From Xestospongia muta (lineage: Eukaryota > Porifera > Demospongiae > Haplosclerida > Petrosiidae): a stretch of DNA of 64,000 bases. Where the stretch lies: assembly GCA_963693285.1 (NCBI GenBank), contig OY848924.1, forward strand, positions 6,593,842 through 6,657,841. The letters are read 5' to 3'. A model generated the notes under the pieces. The model worked only from the letters and a program-made list of their open reading frames with translations. It was not told the DNA's origin and did no database searches. A program made the translations under genes and the position numbers. Each line of letters starts with the position of its first letter. Position 1 is the stretch's first letter. Positions 1 through 12,525 of this stretch are shown here, one piece after another.

Positions 1-637
1 CTTGAATATCCTACATAGACAAGATGGATGGAATGTGATGAGTCCTGGTATTTTAGAGGCACTCGTGTAAGCAACAAATCATTTTTTCACTTTCTTATAT
101 CTTTTTATGATTGTTTAGTTATTCAATTTTTAACCATGTCATGTAGCTACATTGTGTACTTGACTACTTTGCTTTTTTATTTAATTTTGTCATGCTACTA
201 TCATGTGATGACATAATTAAATTGCTCACTATAACTCCCAACATAACTAGTGTATTGAGCTTTATTCTAGTTACAGTTTATGTTAAAGAATGTCTATGTT
301 TTACACTCACTACAAATGTTATAAATTTTTGCATAGATGGTTGAAATTTGACGTTAAAAAGAAAACTTCCACAAGGAAGTTGACATCTATTGCCAAACTA
401 ATTTTGTTAAATGTAATAATACTTCTTAAATATTTTAAGAGATATCAATTCAGATATTACAGTAGCAATTGATAAGGTACCATATTAAAATAATTACCCC
501 TCTATCATTTTATAGGGTGTTATACTGACTTATGATACCTCTAATTTTGAAACATTTGAATATCTTGATTCAGACATAACAAGATAGTAAGTCTTGTTAT
601 CAAGTATATGGTCTATGTATTAATCACCTCTAGTTAG
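1..637. other. AT-rich stretch without a supported gene
   Basis: I see no exon I can support here. The short open frames at 28-216 and 290-472 have no recognisable domain and no splice context that joins them to the GTPase relic that follows. The stretch may hold decayed upstream exons of that relic. Confidence 0.4.
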
Positions 638-1619
638 GTCATGCACCTGATGCAGAGTACATTCTGGTTGGTAACAAGTCAGATCTAGAGCTTAAAACAG
701 AAGTTGATACAGAGAGAGGAAAGAAATTTAGTTTAAGATATGGTTTGTCATTTATAGAGACATCAGCATTGACTGGAGATAATATTGACTTACTTTTTGA
801 AACACTTATATATAAGGCTTGTGTTGAAGAAGGTCAGTCTATTGTTTCTCATCATTTGTTACACTTTCATTTAGATGGGAGTTGAAAATATCATTGGAGA
901 CAATAATATGTTGGTATTAACAGTACAATACTATAATTGAAAATGTAACCTATTGCTAAACTATTATTAGGATAGCATCATACCCATATTGGTAATTGGA
1001 GACAGTCGTGTAAGAAAGACATGTATCTGTCAGCCCTTCAAAAGTGTTCTTTATTCAAATTCTAATATATCAAATGGTATTATTGTTTATTTATAATTTG
1101 TATTATAATAATACTTCATAATAGATATTGTTGTCACAGTAAAAACAATAGAACTAGTAGATCATAATCATCAACATGTCAAATTGAACCTAGAAATAAT
1201 AGATATTCCAGGAAATGAAATATCTTACGTAACAACCATACCCACTATTCAAGGGCCATGATATATCTTTAATATAAAATGTATTGCATGCTTTCATTGC
1301 TATACAGGGTATTATATTAGTGTATGGTATTACTAGTCGATGTTCTTTTGATAATATTACAAAGTGGCTGCAAAAGATTAAAGCTGTGAGGCATACATAC
1401 ATATTTTTATCTTTTTTTAATTTATTTTAGCATTCCTCACAAAATGTACAATGTATATTAGTTAGTAACAATTAAGATATGGAATCTGAAAGACAAGTCC
1501 CAAAAAAAAGAGAGGAGTTGGCTACAAAATTGAAGAAGTCTTATTTTTTTAAACATCAGCAAAAAAGAAAACTAACATTGATGAGGCTTTTGAGACATTA
1601 TCCAGACATGTTCTAAAGG
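638..1619 (+). pseudogene. Relic of a double Rab/Ras-like GTPase gene
   Basis: Two GTPase pieces follow each other. At 640-833 a Rab/Ras C-terminal half is readable, with a G4 motif NKSD and a G5 motif ETSA. At 985-1065 a degraded P-loop exon (GDSRVRKT) starts a second GTPase. It continues with an exon at 1123-1211 containing DIPG in the switch II position, an exon at 1306-1386 reading LVYGITS, and a last exon at 1431-1619. That last exon is broken: a TAA at 1473-1475 replaces the conserved leucine of NKLD, and the frame shifts again before the TSAK motif near 1555. The exon order matches the Rab-like half of the fusion genes downstream, so this is an old, dead copy of that family. Unlike those copies it still has a DxxG motif. 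No Rho part or tail is recognisable. Confidence 0.7.
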
Positions 1620-1744
1620 TAAATGCTAAAAATTATGTGGTTAATTGTTGCTATAATTATTATAGGAGAAAGAAGTATGTTTTTAAAAGAATTACAAAAA
1701 TTTTCCAAAGAAAGTATATCTAGGATTATAATTAAAATAATATA

Positions 1745-2190
1745 TAATGTCAAAATTGATTGGTTGATTTGGTTTGTTCGTCTTGCATGGCAAGGAATAA
1801 AAGCAGATACTCCAGAGTTACCAAGAATTGATGAATTCATTACGTATTTTGAAACAACATGGATAGCTAGAACATTCCATACAGCAGAGTGGAACTTATA
1901 TGGGACTGAAGGACCATCGACAAACAATCACTTGGAGGGTTGGCACAATCATCTACGGTGAGTAGTTGGCAAATCCCATCCAAACATCTTTGAATGTGTT
2001 GAGGTATTTCAGAGAGAACAAGTCAGCACAGAGGTTTCGATACAGCAGCTTGCAGCAGGTCCACGTCTGCCTTGTCGGAAAAAGAAAGCTATTGAGAAAG
2101 ATCAACACATTAAGGAACTCAAAGAAAGATTTAGCAGTAATAGAATCTCTTTATCAGACAATGTAGCAGACATGTCTCAACACATTAACT
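1745..2190 (+). pseudogene. C-terminal fragment of a MULE-type transposase
   Basis: From about 1798 the translation matches the end of animal MULE-like transposases: an EFITYFETTWI-like segment, then a TNNHLEGWHN motif at about 1919-1950, then a basic helical tail (GKSHPNIFE, PRLPCRKKK) to about 2190. An in-frame TGA at 1959-1961 separates the two parts, and no N-terminal catalytic region is present. It is therefore a truncated, dead copy, located between the GTPase relic and gene 1. Family assignment rests on remembered motif resemblance; a profile search would settle it. Confidence 0.6.
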
Positions 2191-2427
2191 TGTAATTGTT
2201 TAATCTTTACTTTCCTTAACATTAAATTGTACACTATTTTAATCATTTACCTCAAACTCCTTCGTCACTTCTTCGACTGTTGAGTCCCTTTTCTTGTCTT
2301 GTAATTTGTAATTTGTAAATTTCTTTAATTAGAATTACGGTATCGGTAGGCGAAACTGAGAGCATTTGATTTGTGAACTTCAAAGAATACATCCTTTGAA
2401 TCAGCTTTGATTTGTGAACTTCATAGA

Positions 2428-5400
2428 ATGCAGCATATTAAGTGTGTTATTGTTGGTGATGGGTGAGTTAATAAATATGTACATAAAAATGTTTCTACTA
2501 AAATGTGTACTATAAGAGGACTGACAATGTGTACTTTTTTCTTAGAGCTTTGGGTAAAACTAGTCTCATACACAGTTATAAAGATGACTCATTTCCACAA
2601 GTGTATGTACCAACTATGTAAGTCAACGTGTAATACACACACACGTCACATACAGTCAATATCTTTATGGAGTTATCAACATTGAAATCAGTCATAACAA
2701 TGTGCATTATGAATGAAACAACACATGACCATACATTATATTGATTAGATTTGAGAAATGTACTGTTGAAGTAACAGTTGGTGGTAAACTTTATGAATTG
2801 GCTCTATGGGATACAGGAGGTATATACTGAGCTTTGTTGGCTAATTATATTAATTTTTTTCTATATATCTGAAAGATTATGATAGATCTAGATCTACATC
2901 TTATCCTGATACAGTGAGTAGTGTTATTTTATGATAGTCAATTGATTACATAGTTTTCTCTTCTCAGGATGTGGTCTTATTAGTATTTTCACTTATTGAA
3001 CCTGAATCACTGAAGCATATTGAGACAAAGGTATTTAAAACATAGTTGTAAGTTATTTTAATTAATATTCTTTCATGTGTTAGTGGTACCCAGAAATTAG
3101 TCACTTTTGTCCAAACACTCCATTCATTCTGGTTGGTAATCAAGTTGACCTACGTGATAAAGTACAACAAACATCAGTTACACCTATACAGGTAATATAT
3201 TCACTGTTTACTTACATGTACAAGATATAGGACAATTATTTTAAGCAAATTCTATATGTTTATTGAATTGAGTTTGGACCTTATACTACTTACTATTAAA
3301 TTCATTTTCTTATTGATATTATTAGATTCTTGCATTCGTGTATGTACATGGAGTGATAGATACAGTATATCTTTTCATACTAGTTATAATTACTTGCTAT
3401 AAGGACTTGATTGTGGCTGCATTTTTGCTCACATTTTTCATATTGTTAGAAAGTGAGATTAGAGTTCACATTATGATTTTTATACAAATTATATATCTCC
3501 CTATATTATTATAACTATATATATGTATCACTAGATCAGTCGTTTTAATCCATATGCATTCAAGGTCATTAAGTTACATATACATGCTTACAAAATACAA
3601 CTGTTGAGAATATGTATTGTTTGCAAATTTACAGTTTATGTATGTACCTACCTAAACAAATGATGCCATAAAAAGGTCATGTGTGTAATGTGTAGAAATG
3701 TCTTATATAAATTCTATAGTAAAAGCTATTAAATACAAATGAAATAACAAGCTACCAGAGATTACATACTGATAGCCCTCATCACTGGCCCAGCATAAAT
3801 GAAATTTCCTTATTCACCTTAGTAGATGTCAAATGGAATCTTTATACCTCTGACAATTAATTACATGACTACAAGTGTTGATCAGTATATTAGTTATAAA
3901 AACAGACTACTTCTCAGTATCTTATCCTGCATTATATGCAACCTTAATAACTACATATATATATTTTATTGGTTAAATTGACCAATCATTTTTTGAGTGA
4001 TATGTATAGAAGCCTGAATCTGATATATCAGTAATTTATAATAATTAGTAAAACCCATCCTAATTACCTTTAATGAGCAATCCAACAAAAGCTTGATTAA
4101 AGCTAGCTTGAGTTGACAATACATCTCAAATCATCTGCTATAGTAAAACAAGCATAGCACATACCAAGTGGCAATCTTGTATATACATAAACATACTTAG
4201 CTTTGTAATTTGAATAAAGTAAATTGTCTTTCTATATAGGGTGTTAATATGATGAAGAAGATTAGAGCATCAAGTTATGTAGAGTGTTCGGCTCTTACTA
4301 AAGAAGGTCTAAACAAAGTTTTTGAGGAAGCAATTCTCTCTACTTTATTGCCCCCTGATGTATGTAAATAATATTGTTCAGTTGATTTCAACTTAATTGT
4401 TTTATAGAAAATTAGGCCTGTTGTCATTTTAGTGATTGGTGATAGAGGTAGTGGTAAGACAAGTATTTTACAAACCTTCAGAGATGATGGAACACCTTAT
4501 GCTATAAGTATATAAGTTATTTTGTTTTGATATGTTTGAATTGCCATATTTGTAGATGCTGAGATTGAAATTATTATCAAAGATAATCTATTTATACATG
4601 CGACTGCTACACCAGAAATACCTTCTTTTGAAGAAGCCATGGTATTGCTTCTCATTATTACATAAGCAAATATATTCCTATATAGGGTATTTTATTGGTA
4701 TATGATATTACCAGTCAAGAGTCATTTGATAACATAACAAAATGGCTACAGGATATCAGAGCTGTATGAAGCTTTGTTATCAATAGAATTATTATCTAAT
4801 TTTGTATTCACATTTTAGCATGCTTCACCAGATGTACAATGTCTATTTGTTGGTAACAAATTAGATATGGAGTCTGAAAGACAAGTTCCAAAAGAAAAAG
4901 GGAAGATTCTAGCTAAAAAACTGAAGATGACGTTTTTTGAGATATCAGCAAAATATAACATAAATGTTGTTGAGGCTTTTGAAACATTAAAAGAACAAAT
5001 TATGAAGGTATAAGGAATAGGGTCTGCGTGAGTGTCTGTAATAAATATATGGCATACAATTAAAAGTACTTTGTTTTAAATACAGGACAGAATACCATCA
5101 CTTCTTAAAAGTTTCAGAAGACGTTTTCAAGGAGAGGTAAACTTCTTTTTATGAGATAACACAATTAGATTTAAATTTATTTTTAGAGATCGTTAAATTT
5201 TGCAATTGATCTAGAAAAACCAACAAGTGTGGCACTTAAATCTAAAAAGGTATTGTAAAGAGCTTTAGCACCTTTTGTTTGAATAATTATTCATTTATCA
5301 GGAACTTTCCTTACAAGAAAATAGTCGATTTACTGAAATTGGTAAGTCTCATGACTCAGCAATTATTACCTTGTCTTTTTAATTGCATCTCTTAGATCAA

Positions 5401-7933
5401 AAGCATCTCTATAGTGCTCTAAAATGTGGAACTGTTGAAACTAGTATTACAAAAGCAGTTGTCCAAGGTCCAGCTAGAGCTGGTAAAACGTCAGTTAAAT
5501 GTCTAATTCTTTCACATCCTTATGAGAGTGACAGCAGCACAGGTTGTGCTGAGTCTCCACAAATTGCTATTGGAGAGTTCTCTATGAGTCAGTACGGTCA
5601 ACTGAAGGAATATCGCTGGGAACTCGTAAATGATGAAAAGATGATTGAAAAATTTGCCAACGAAGTCAGATCTCTTATTGAAGAGCAAGAAAATGGCATT
5701 GAAGATTCAGACTACACACCAGCACTACCACATCTTCATTCTGTAACTGGAGATGTTAAGAAACACATATTCAACATGAAGGAAATGGCTTCCGAAATTC
5801 CAGTCAATCCTCATACTTTAGAAGTCTCTCCTCTTGTGCCATTAGAGCCTCTTGTTCAGGTACCAAAAGCAAATGACAACGCAAGAAAGCAGCTATCTGA
5901 ATTTATCAACCAAGCTTCGACAAAGGGTGTCAAGCTCACTCTACACAAACAATGGCTCTACTTCATTGACTCTGGAGGGCAGATTCAGTTTCAACAGCTG
6001 TTACAAGCCTTTATACCATGTGCATCAGTCCTTATGCTAGTTACTAATCTAGCTGATGATCTCTCTAGCCAATCTTCCACTATCCTACAATGTGAAGATA
6101 GAAAATACAAAGTAAGTGATCACTCTCCAACTGTTGAGACACTCCTCAAACGGCTTGTACTTATGGTTAATTCAAGTGCTCAACAGCAACAGTTAATCAA
6201 TGATACTGGGTTATCTCGGGTCATTATCAAGTCTCCAGAAAAACTTAAAATCATCTCAATTGCCACCCATCGTGATATGTATGATGAGCAATTTAAAAAT
6301 GGAGAAGAAGTGGAAAGCATTGAAGAGAAAGAAGAAAAGCTTGCCAAAATATTTCGATCTATTAAAGGCAATCTGTCTTATCATGATGTCACTAGTGGAA
6401 AGATATTATGTGAAGTTGATGGTCGTAAAGCTTCTCAGGGTCTATTTGATGATCCAGTGATTAAAGAGATTCGTGCTGAATTAAAGGATCAAGCTTTTAA
6501 AGTTAACATCCCATTAAGGTGGTATGCTTTTGAAATTTTGTTACGTAAAGAAGCTATTAAAGGTTGTGGAGTACTTAGCTTAGAAAAGTGTCAAGCTACT
6601 GGTCTAGGATTGGGTTTGCATATAGAAGAAATACAGAGTGCTCTTAAATTCTTCTATCTCCTCAATACCATCCTTTATTATCCTGGAGTGAGTGATTTAG
6701 TGTTTGTCTTTCCCCACAGTTTGATTGAAGTAGTCAGTGAACTAATGATACTTGTCTGCAAAATACGAAATGGAGTTAGGGTTGGTCGAGGGGTAGTGGA
6801 TGTGAAGAAAATGGCTGACCACGGTATCATCTCAAAAGATGTCTTTGCTAAGTCTCAAAAAAGTGAAAAGATATCTAGTTATTTCCAATCCTTTAGTGCT
6901 GAAGTGCTTAAAATATTCCAGTACCTTTTGATTGCCACAGAATTACCTGATAACAAATTTTTCATGCCAGCATTGCTACCTTTAATTGATCTATCAGAAA
7001 TCAATCCTGTACACGATTCTACCTCATGTCCTTTGCTGTTTTACTTTGAGAAGAGTGTTCCAATTGGTCTCTTTTGTGCTATGATTGTCCACCTACTATC
7101 AATAACGCATCACAATGGTACACCATTATGGAGACTCGATGAAACAGACTACAAAATTTACTCTAATTCCATAACATTGAAAAAGATTGGTGGAGGGAAA
7201 GCTAGATTTATTGAAGATAACAACATGTTTGAGGTTCACTATGAGCTCACTGAAGGTCAAATTAAAGTAAAGAAAGAGTTAATCAGAGCTATCAATGAAA
7301 CCATTGTAACAAGAAGAATTGTTAAAGAAATGCAACCAGAGGTTGGTTTTTATTGTCCGTGTAAAATGGAAGGCACTCATGTTGCTACTATCTGGGAAGA
7401 AGAGAAATTGACTCTTTATTGTACATCTAAAGAAGATATTATACATTATACTCCAGAAAACAGTTCTCATCCTTGTTGGTCTTGGTTTACATCTACTCAT
7501 GGTAAGTATAATTTATAGCTCTATGACATCACTGTCTTTTCTATACCCTATAGAAAATGATAGTAAACCTTTGTTATTCAATTTGGCTGGGCACATTTCC
7601 AATGTTCAAGATCACAGGTCCACAAAATACCACGAAATATTTCAAAATCAGATGGCTAACTTAACTGAAGCCATTAAATCTAATTTTGATCGAATAATAG
7701 ATAAATTCTACAGCAAGCATATCGTAACTGATACATTTATAGATGATGTTAGGAGTGTACAAAGTGATACAGCTTACCAAAAATCCAGCAAAGTAGTTCA
7801 TGAGTTATATAGACAGATGAAAAGTCGTCAAGATGCTGAAAAATATTTGGATGAAATTTGTAATGTGTTGAGTACAGAAGAAGATGAAACATTAAAGGAT
7901 ATAGCTACAGTAATGAAAGGAGATCTATGGTAA
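2428..7933 (+). CDS. Gene 1: Rho-Rab-like-ROC/COR-CARD-like fusion protein
   Basis: Sixteen exons with GT-AG introns join in frame to 1199 residues: 2428-2462, 2546-2617, 2749-2819, 2876-2913, 2968-3030, 3084-3191, 4240-4359, 4408-4507, 4556-4641, 4686-4763, 4819-5007, 5086-5136, 5187-5249, 5302-5341, 5396-7501 and 7554-7933. Residues 1-169 are Rho-like with P-loop GDGALGKTS, DTGD at switch II, G4 NQVD and G5 ECSA. Residues 170-320 are Rab-like with GDRGSGKTS and NKLD but without the WDTAGQ switch II. Residues 372-1073 form a ROC-COR module with [17 protein letters not shown] and the ROC-type G4 THRD. The last exon is helical and resembles a CARD. The tail differs from genes 5 and 6, which carry SH3-Death at this place. 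The start codon has the same context (ttcatagaatgca) as its paralogs. It probably acts as a cytoplasmic signalling scaffold; this is inference from the domains. Confidence 0.82.
3192..4239 (+). other. Long intron 6 of gene 1
   Basis: This 1.05 kb intron is about twenty times the usual intron length in gene 1. Its paralogs have an intron of about 300 nt at the same place. I see no exon or clear element in it. Confidence 0.5.
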
Positions 7934-8395
7934 TGACCATACTGTGTACTTAAACGTATTGTATTTTAGGCCAGATTATTGTGTTGTTACTACATTTGCA
8001 ATTAATTTTATTTGAGTCATAAATATATTTTATAACACACACTCTAACTGTTCCACATCAACTTGTGCAGTAAGTATTTTTGTATATCTAGCAACTACTG
8101 GATGTACATCTGACACTGGCAGACAAGAAGACACATGTCTTAAACATGAAAAGGTTTTATTTATTGAAATTAGACTTTATTTGACTGAGTGAGAGGTCTG
8201 ACACTATCTGAATCTAACATAAAGAGGAGATTACAATGTTTCTGGGAGCATCTGCATTGTTTCTCCATATTTGTTTGAACACAAATATTAATCATCTTTA
8301 TGACTGTGGACCAACACAATAGCTGAGTCTAATTAAACAATTAAATTGCTATATAGTATAAGTATGCCTTCATTATAGCTTATTATTTTAAACAA
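7934..8395. other. 3-prime flank of gene 1
   Basis: AT-rich sequence with no supported exon. It passes into the duplicated block that begins near 8397. Confidence 0.4.
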
Positions 8396-8396
8396 A

Positions 8397-8960
8397 TAAC
8401 AGGTTTATATGGACTGAGTCTAATACATATATAAACCATAATATTACAAAAGACAACCCTTTCTATTATCTCTTGCAATTAGGTTTACTTGTGCATAACA
8501 AGGTTGAATGGGTCTTATAATAATAGGTATACTCTCTATTATCTCTCACTAATTTTTGTATTAGTGACAGGTTTATTGGAGTCAACACAACCTGATTTTA
8601 ATATAATATTTTGTAACAAGGAGATGTGTGAGGTAGCATGTTGTGTCTATGTTTGTAGTAACTTTTGATGATTAGGTAGATAATGAAGTGTACAGTATAC
8701 CTGACAAGCAGTGTCTAATAAACCTGCTAATCGATATATGGGAGAATATTGGTATTGTATATTTAAAGTATCTAATCGGAAGTTACAGTCACTACGTTAT
8801 AGCTATTTAAAAGAGACATTAAAACTTACAAACATGTTGCAGAATTGGTTTGATGAACCTCTCCTGCAACATTGAGTACTGTTTTCTCAGCACTAGAGGG
8901 TAAAATTGTTGGTAAAAAAATCAAACTGCAATGAAAATTTTACATTTTTAGTTTAAATGA
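8397..8960 (+). pseudogene. Death-domain relic, first tandem copy
   Basis: At 8690-8935 a decayed Death-domain exon can be read with frameshifts. It begins PDKQCLINLL, continues with a NRKLQ-like segment, and ends near MLQNWFDEP followed by an EGK motif. This matches the Death exon of gene 5 in order (LLRFL, then [10 protein letters not shown], then IEG). The block starting at 8397 is repeated at 9026. Confidence 0.6.
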
Positions 8961-9025
8961 ATACATTTATGTTAGAAGAAAAGTTTTCTCTACTTCATCA
9001 TGTAATGAGATAGTGAATTATCATA

Positions 9026-9860
9026 TAACAGGTTTATATGGACTGAGTCTAATAAGTAGAAACCAAAATATTACAAAAAACATCCCTCTCTATTATGGGG
9101 CGCCATTTGTGTCAAAATTGGAAAATTATCATCATATATTAAATAAGTCATTTGTTTGTGATTAACTAAGTAATGCATGATTTACTAAATAATGCATGAT
9201 TTAGTCCATAAACAAGAAGTAAATCAATAGATTTTTAATAAATAATGACTTATTTAATATATGATGATAATTTCCAATTTTGACACAAACAGCGTCCCAT
9301 ACTCTATTATCTCTTGCAATTAGGTTTACTTGTGCATAACAATGCTGAATGGATCTAATAATAATAGGTATACTCTCTATTATCTCTCACTAATTTTTGT
9401 ATTAGTGACAGGTTTATTGGAGTCAACATAAGCTGATTTTAATATAATATTTTATAACAAGGAGATGTGTGAGGTAGCATGTTGTGTCTATGTCTGTAGT
9501 AACTTTTGATGATTAGGTAGATAATGAAGTGTACAGTATACCTGACAAGCAGTGTCTAATAAACCTGTTAATCAATATATGGGAGAATATTGGTATTGTA
9601 TTAAAAGTATCTAGTCGGGAGAATATTGGTATTGTACTAAAAGTATCTAATCGGAAGTTACAGTCATTATGTTATAGCTATTTAAAAGAGACATTAAAAC
9701 TAAACATGTTGCAGAATTGGTTTGATGAACCTCTCCTGCAACCTTGAGTACTGTTTTCTCAGCACTATAGAGTAAGATTGTTGGTAAAAAAACAAACTGC
9801 AATGAAAATTTTACATTTTTAGTTCAAATGAATACATTTATGTTAGAAGAAAATTTTTCT
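9026..9860 (+). pseudogene. Death-domain relic, second tandem copy
   Basis: This block repeats 8397-8960. The Death-like exon at 9529-9800 is open for 72 codons and ends with MLQNWFDEPLLQP, then decays. It contains an internal tandem duplication of about 39 bp (gggagaatattggtattgta twice, at 9581-9655). Its 3-prime flank, about 9900-10100, resembles 43960-44130 downstream of gene 5, so the relic came from a gene 5-like tail. Confidence 0.6.
9094..9301. mobile_element. MITE with about 50-bp terminal inverted repeats
   Basis: The left end reads TATGGGGCGCC and then TTTGTGTCAAAATTGG, continuing to about 9150. The right end is its inverse complement (TATGGGACGC and TTTGTGTCAAAATTGG). The element interrupts the second Death-relic block exactly where the first block runs through (ctattatctc). 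CTCTATTAT is present on both sides at 9088-9096 and 9302-9310, so the target duplication is 6-9 bp, depending on how the shared TAT is counted. There is no coding capacity. Confidence 0.8.
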
Positions 9861-10256
9861 CTACTTCATGTAATGAGATAGTGAATTATCATAGTTATAT
9901 AATATTAATATTATGTCAACATATTGATCCATCAAAATTTACAGTGACTTAAAACATGACAGTCACATTAAACATTGGGTATGAAGTAAGAAATGATAAC
10001 AACTAGGTTGTACATAATTGATACACTACAATAGGAGCTGACTCTCAGATTGTCTTGCAACACCTCTACTCTTAAGATGATTGGTTGAGAAAAAGTCAGT
10101 CTGTCTTCATGTTTTATTCCTGTAGAAACGACCATGTATTGTTTATGCAAATTTGAACCGCAAGGTCAACTCAATCAAAGATGAAAGTCTCTATTAATAA
10201 TCATTTTGGAGAAAAAAACCTTGTATATATATATATATATATTGCATAGTACATAC

Positions 10257-10410
10257 TGTAATGTTTGAATTTCATTATAAATATATTATATCATTATGTA
10301 CATCAAAGCATATGACAAAACAGATCACACACACACACACTATCCTGGTCATCTTAATTACTTAACTTGCCACACCCACCATTTCCTTAGTTTAGTCATT
10401 ACACTCAGCT
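10257..10410 (+). repeat. Solitary copy of the conserved upstream module
   Basis: This block contains the landmarks found upstream of the Rho-like start codons: cattataaatat, tacatcaaagcatat, aaacagatcacacac, ttaattacttaa, a pyrimidine-rich ccaccatttccttagttt, and tcattacac. No Rho exon follows. An inverted partial copy comes directly after it. Confidence 0.6.
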
Positions 10411-10420
10411 AGGAGCAGTC

Positions 10421-10497
10421 GTTTACTATATGCTTTGATGTATATAATTAACATATATTTATGATGAATTAATTCACAATAATCACATGTTATATTA
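10421..10497 (-). repeat. Inverted partial copy of the upstream module
   Basis: Read on the reverse strand this gives the start of the module (aacatgtgat, then aattcatcataaatatatg, then tacatcaaagcatatag). With the direct copy at 10257-10410 it forms a large imperfect palindrome. Confidence 0.6.
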
Positions 10498-11465
10498 GTG
10501 CTTCTGATATATTAATTTAATCAAAAGTGACACGAGTGTACACAATTAACTGAAACTACAATAACTATGTATATACTACTAGTAAGAACACATATGTACA
10601 TAAAATGTATATTTAACATAATACAGTTGGATGTCTAAAATGTGGATTGTCCAGATCTTCTGAAGTAACCAAACAAATCTACAAGTAGCAGTACTATTAA
10701 TATGTTGATAATACATTGCACATATCATCCAGGGAGCTAACATAGAAGATGCAATCAAAAATTCATTCAAAAAAGTGATGTTATCTAAAAAAGAGGGGGT
10801 AACATGTCTGAGGTGATGAATCAATTTCAACTAGGTCAATATAATTAGTTCCATTGCCAACAATAGATGTGACAAACAAACTCAAACAACAGTAAAACAA
10901 GATCTTCATTCATTGCCATCAATTTTGATACTTCAATTATAAAGGTATACTCTTCACATTGTTTGACAATAAATATATGAAAGAGGAAATTACATATATA
11001 GATTCTTTTGAAAGAATGACCAAGCACAAAAATGTACATTACTAGTACCATTTTCTGAAGAATTCATTAAGATATTATCAATTTTAAAACCCATTTTAAA
11101 GCATTTACATCAAAGGAGTGGACATCTGAGGAGGAGACTATATTAACTATACATGATAAAAAATTTGTATCCTGGCAGGCAAATAAACACTTTTGATAAT
11201 CAGGCAAAACAGAAAATTGCATTTGTTCTTTTCATTGAAACTTCTGTGTGTAAAGAATACAATCGCCTATAAATTTGATGAGGAAAATTTCTTTCAAACG
11301 TTTTGCTCAGGAGTTGTGGCAAATTTTACTCATCTTGACAGCATGAAGCCAATTTGATGTTTACAAAAGTTTCCTAAGTGTATATGTTGTGTATCATGTT
11401 TTGCATGTAAGGAAATGTTCTCTTTTGTTAGCTCTACAAATAAAACTTGTTTTTTAGTCATTTAT
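10498..11465. other. AT-rich stretch without a supported gene
   Basis: The open frames on the reverse strand (10579-10830 and 10845-11051) are hydrophobic, show no domain I recognise and have no paralog in the window. I see no clear element here. Confidence 0.4.
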
Positions 11466-11467
11466 AC

Positions 11468-11610
11468 CAAAATATGCAGTTAATATCCTTACAAAGCTAT
11501 TAACAGTGAAATCAGTCATAACAGTATGCACAGTATATGGTCAAGTGTGTTTTATTTATGTATGAATAAACACAGTTGACCCTATACTATATTGATTGAC
11601 CATCTGTTTA
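11468..11610 (+). repeat. Fragment resembling intron 2 of gene 1
   Basis: The order of landmarks (gaaatcagtcataacagtatgca, then a poly-T rich part, then tatactatattgatt) matches intron 2 of gene 1 at about 2655-2747. It is likely a remnant of another Rho-like copy whose exons are gone. Confidence 0.4.
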
Positions 11611-11617
11611 TAATAGT

Positions 11618-11696
11618 GTGGTATATGTAACAGGTAATATCATACAATGATGTATTATTATATTTTATTTATCTGTTACAGATACTATATAAGTGA
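11618..11696. mobile_element. Small MITE, AGTATMTGTAACAG ends, copy 1
   Basis: The left end gtatatgtaacag and the right end ctgttacagatac are inverse complements apart from one base. The roughly 75-bp element recurs at 25617-25688 and 29127-29200 with the same interior. Confidence 0.6.
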
Positions 11697-11939
11697 TCTT
11701 ATCTTAATTTTATTACAATGTAATGAATTATAATTATCTTTTTAATTAAAAAATATTTTTTATATTGCTTTATTTAGCTCCGTTATTTTTGAGTGAAATA
11801 TATAATCTGATGTGTATGTATCGTTCAGATTTTTAACAAGAATTGTTTTTACCACTAAAAAAGTAATACTATCTTTATAATTTATGTAATATGTGAATAT
11901 TTTATTATTACTCTCTGGTATATCTATTGTGTAATTATC

Positions 11940-12165
11940 ACAACTTAAACTGTCACTTAAACTAGTTCTTCAAGTTTATTACATCAGTTACTAATATCAA
12001 GTAAGTATATAGAAAGATAAACAGGTACAGAGACAACATTGTTTTTGAAATGATTGAGTTTACAATTGTATAACACCTAACTTTTCATCAGATCAACTTG
12101 GATACTGTTAATTGGCATTAATAAATTGAGTTTCAGGTTACTATTTTAAGATTATGTCTGTATAA
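11940..12165 (+). repeat. 3-prime flank unit of the Rho-like array, copy 1
   Basis: It begins with cacaacttaaactgtcac and continues with ttcttcaagtttattacatc. The same block recurs at 12526-12745 and at 27985-28225, where it follows the intact Rho-like gene. It therefore marks the downstream edge of the duplicated Rho unit and shows that a unit once stood here. Confidence 0.6.
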
Positions 12166-12259
12166 GCAGGAGTGCATGAGTATTGCAAAGCTCATGCGCT
12201 CCTGGTATAAGTAACATAATTTTTTCACCTTATAAGGTAGTGTATGCAATGAATAATCC

Positions 12260-12399
12260 CATACATGCAATCATTGATTGTTATAACATGTGATCACTGT
12301 GAATTTTATTATAAATATGTGTTAATTATGTACATCATCTTGGTCTTCTTAATTACTAAAATCTGCATACCTACATTTCCTTGGTTGGGACTTCATAGA
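12260..12399 (+). promoter_or_regulatory. Upstream module before a dead Rho exon
   Basis: A shortened copy of the conserved upstream module (catacatgcaatcattgatt, then aacatgtgatcactgtga, then ggtcttcttaatta). The aaacagatcacac segment is deleted. Confidence 0.5.
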
Positions 12400-12525
12400 A
12401 TGTAGTCTATTAAATGTGTTCTTGTTGGTGATAAGTAACTTTATAAATATACACATATGTACTATAAGAGGACTGATAAAACAAGCTAGTGTGGCAGGAA
12501 GTGCATACTACATTATGTATTATGA
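12400..12525 (+). pseudogene. Collapsed Rho-like copy, exon 1 only
   Basis: Exon 1 is recognisable (SIKCVLVGDK), but its start codon is followed directly by TAG at 12403-12405. Part of intron 1 follows, including the gtgtggcaggaagt inverted-repeat arm. At about 12526 the sequence jumps straight into the 3-prime flank unit. Exons 2-7 were removed by one deletion. Confidence 0.65.

Noticed and set aside
6180..7500. Reverse-strand frames inside the ROC-COR exon, repeated in genes 5 and 6.
   Set aside because: They are shadows of a strongly supported forward-strand exon and recur only because that exon is conserved.
10579..11051. Two reverse-strand hydrophobic frames.
   Set aside because: Short, AT-rich, without domain, splice or paralog support.
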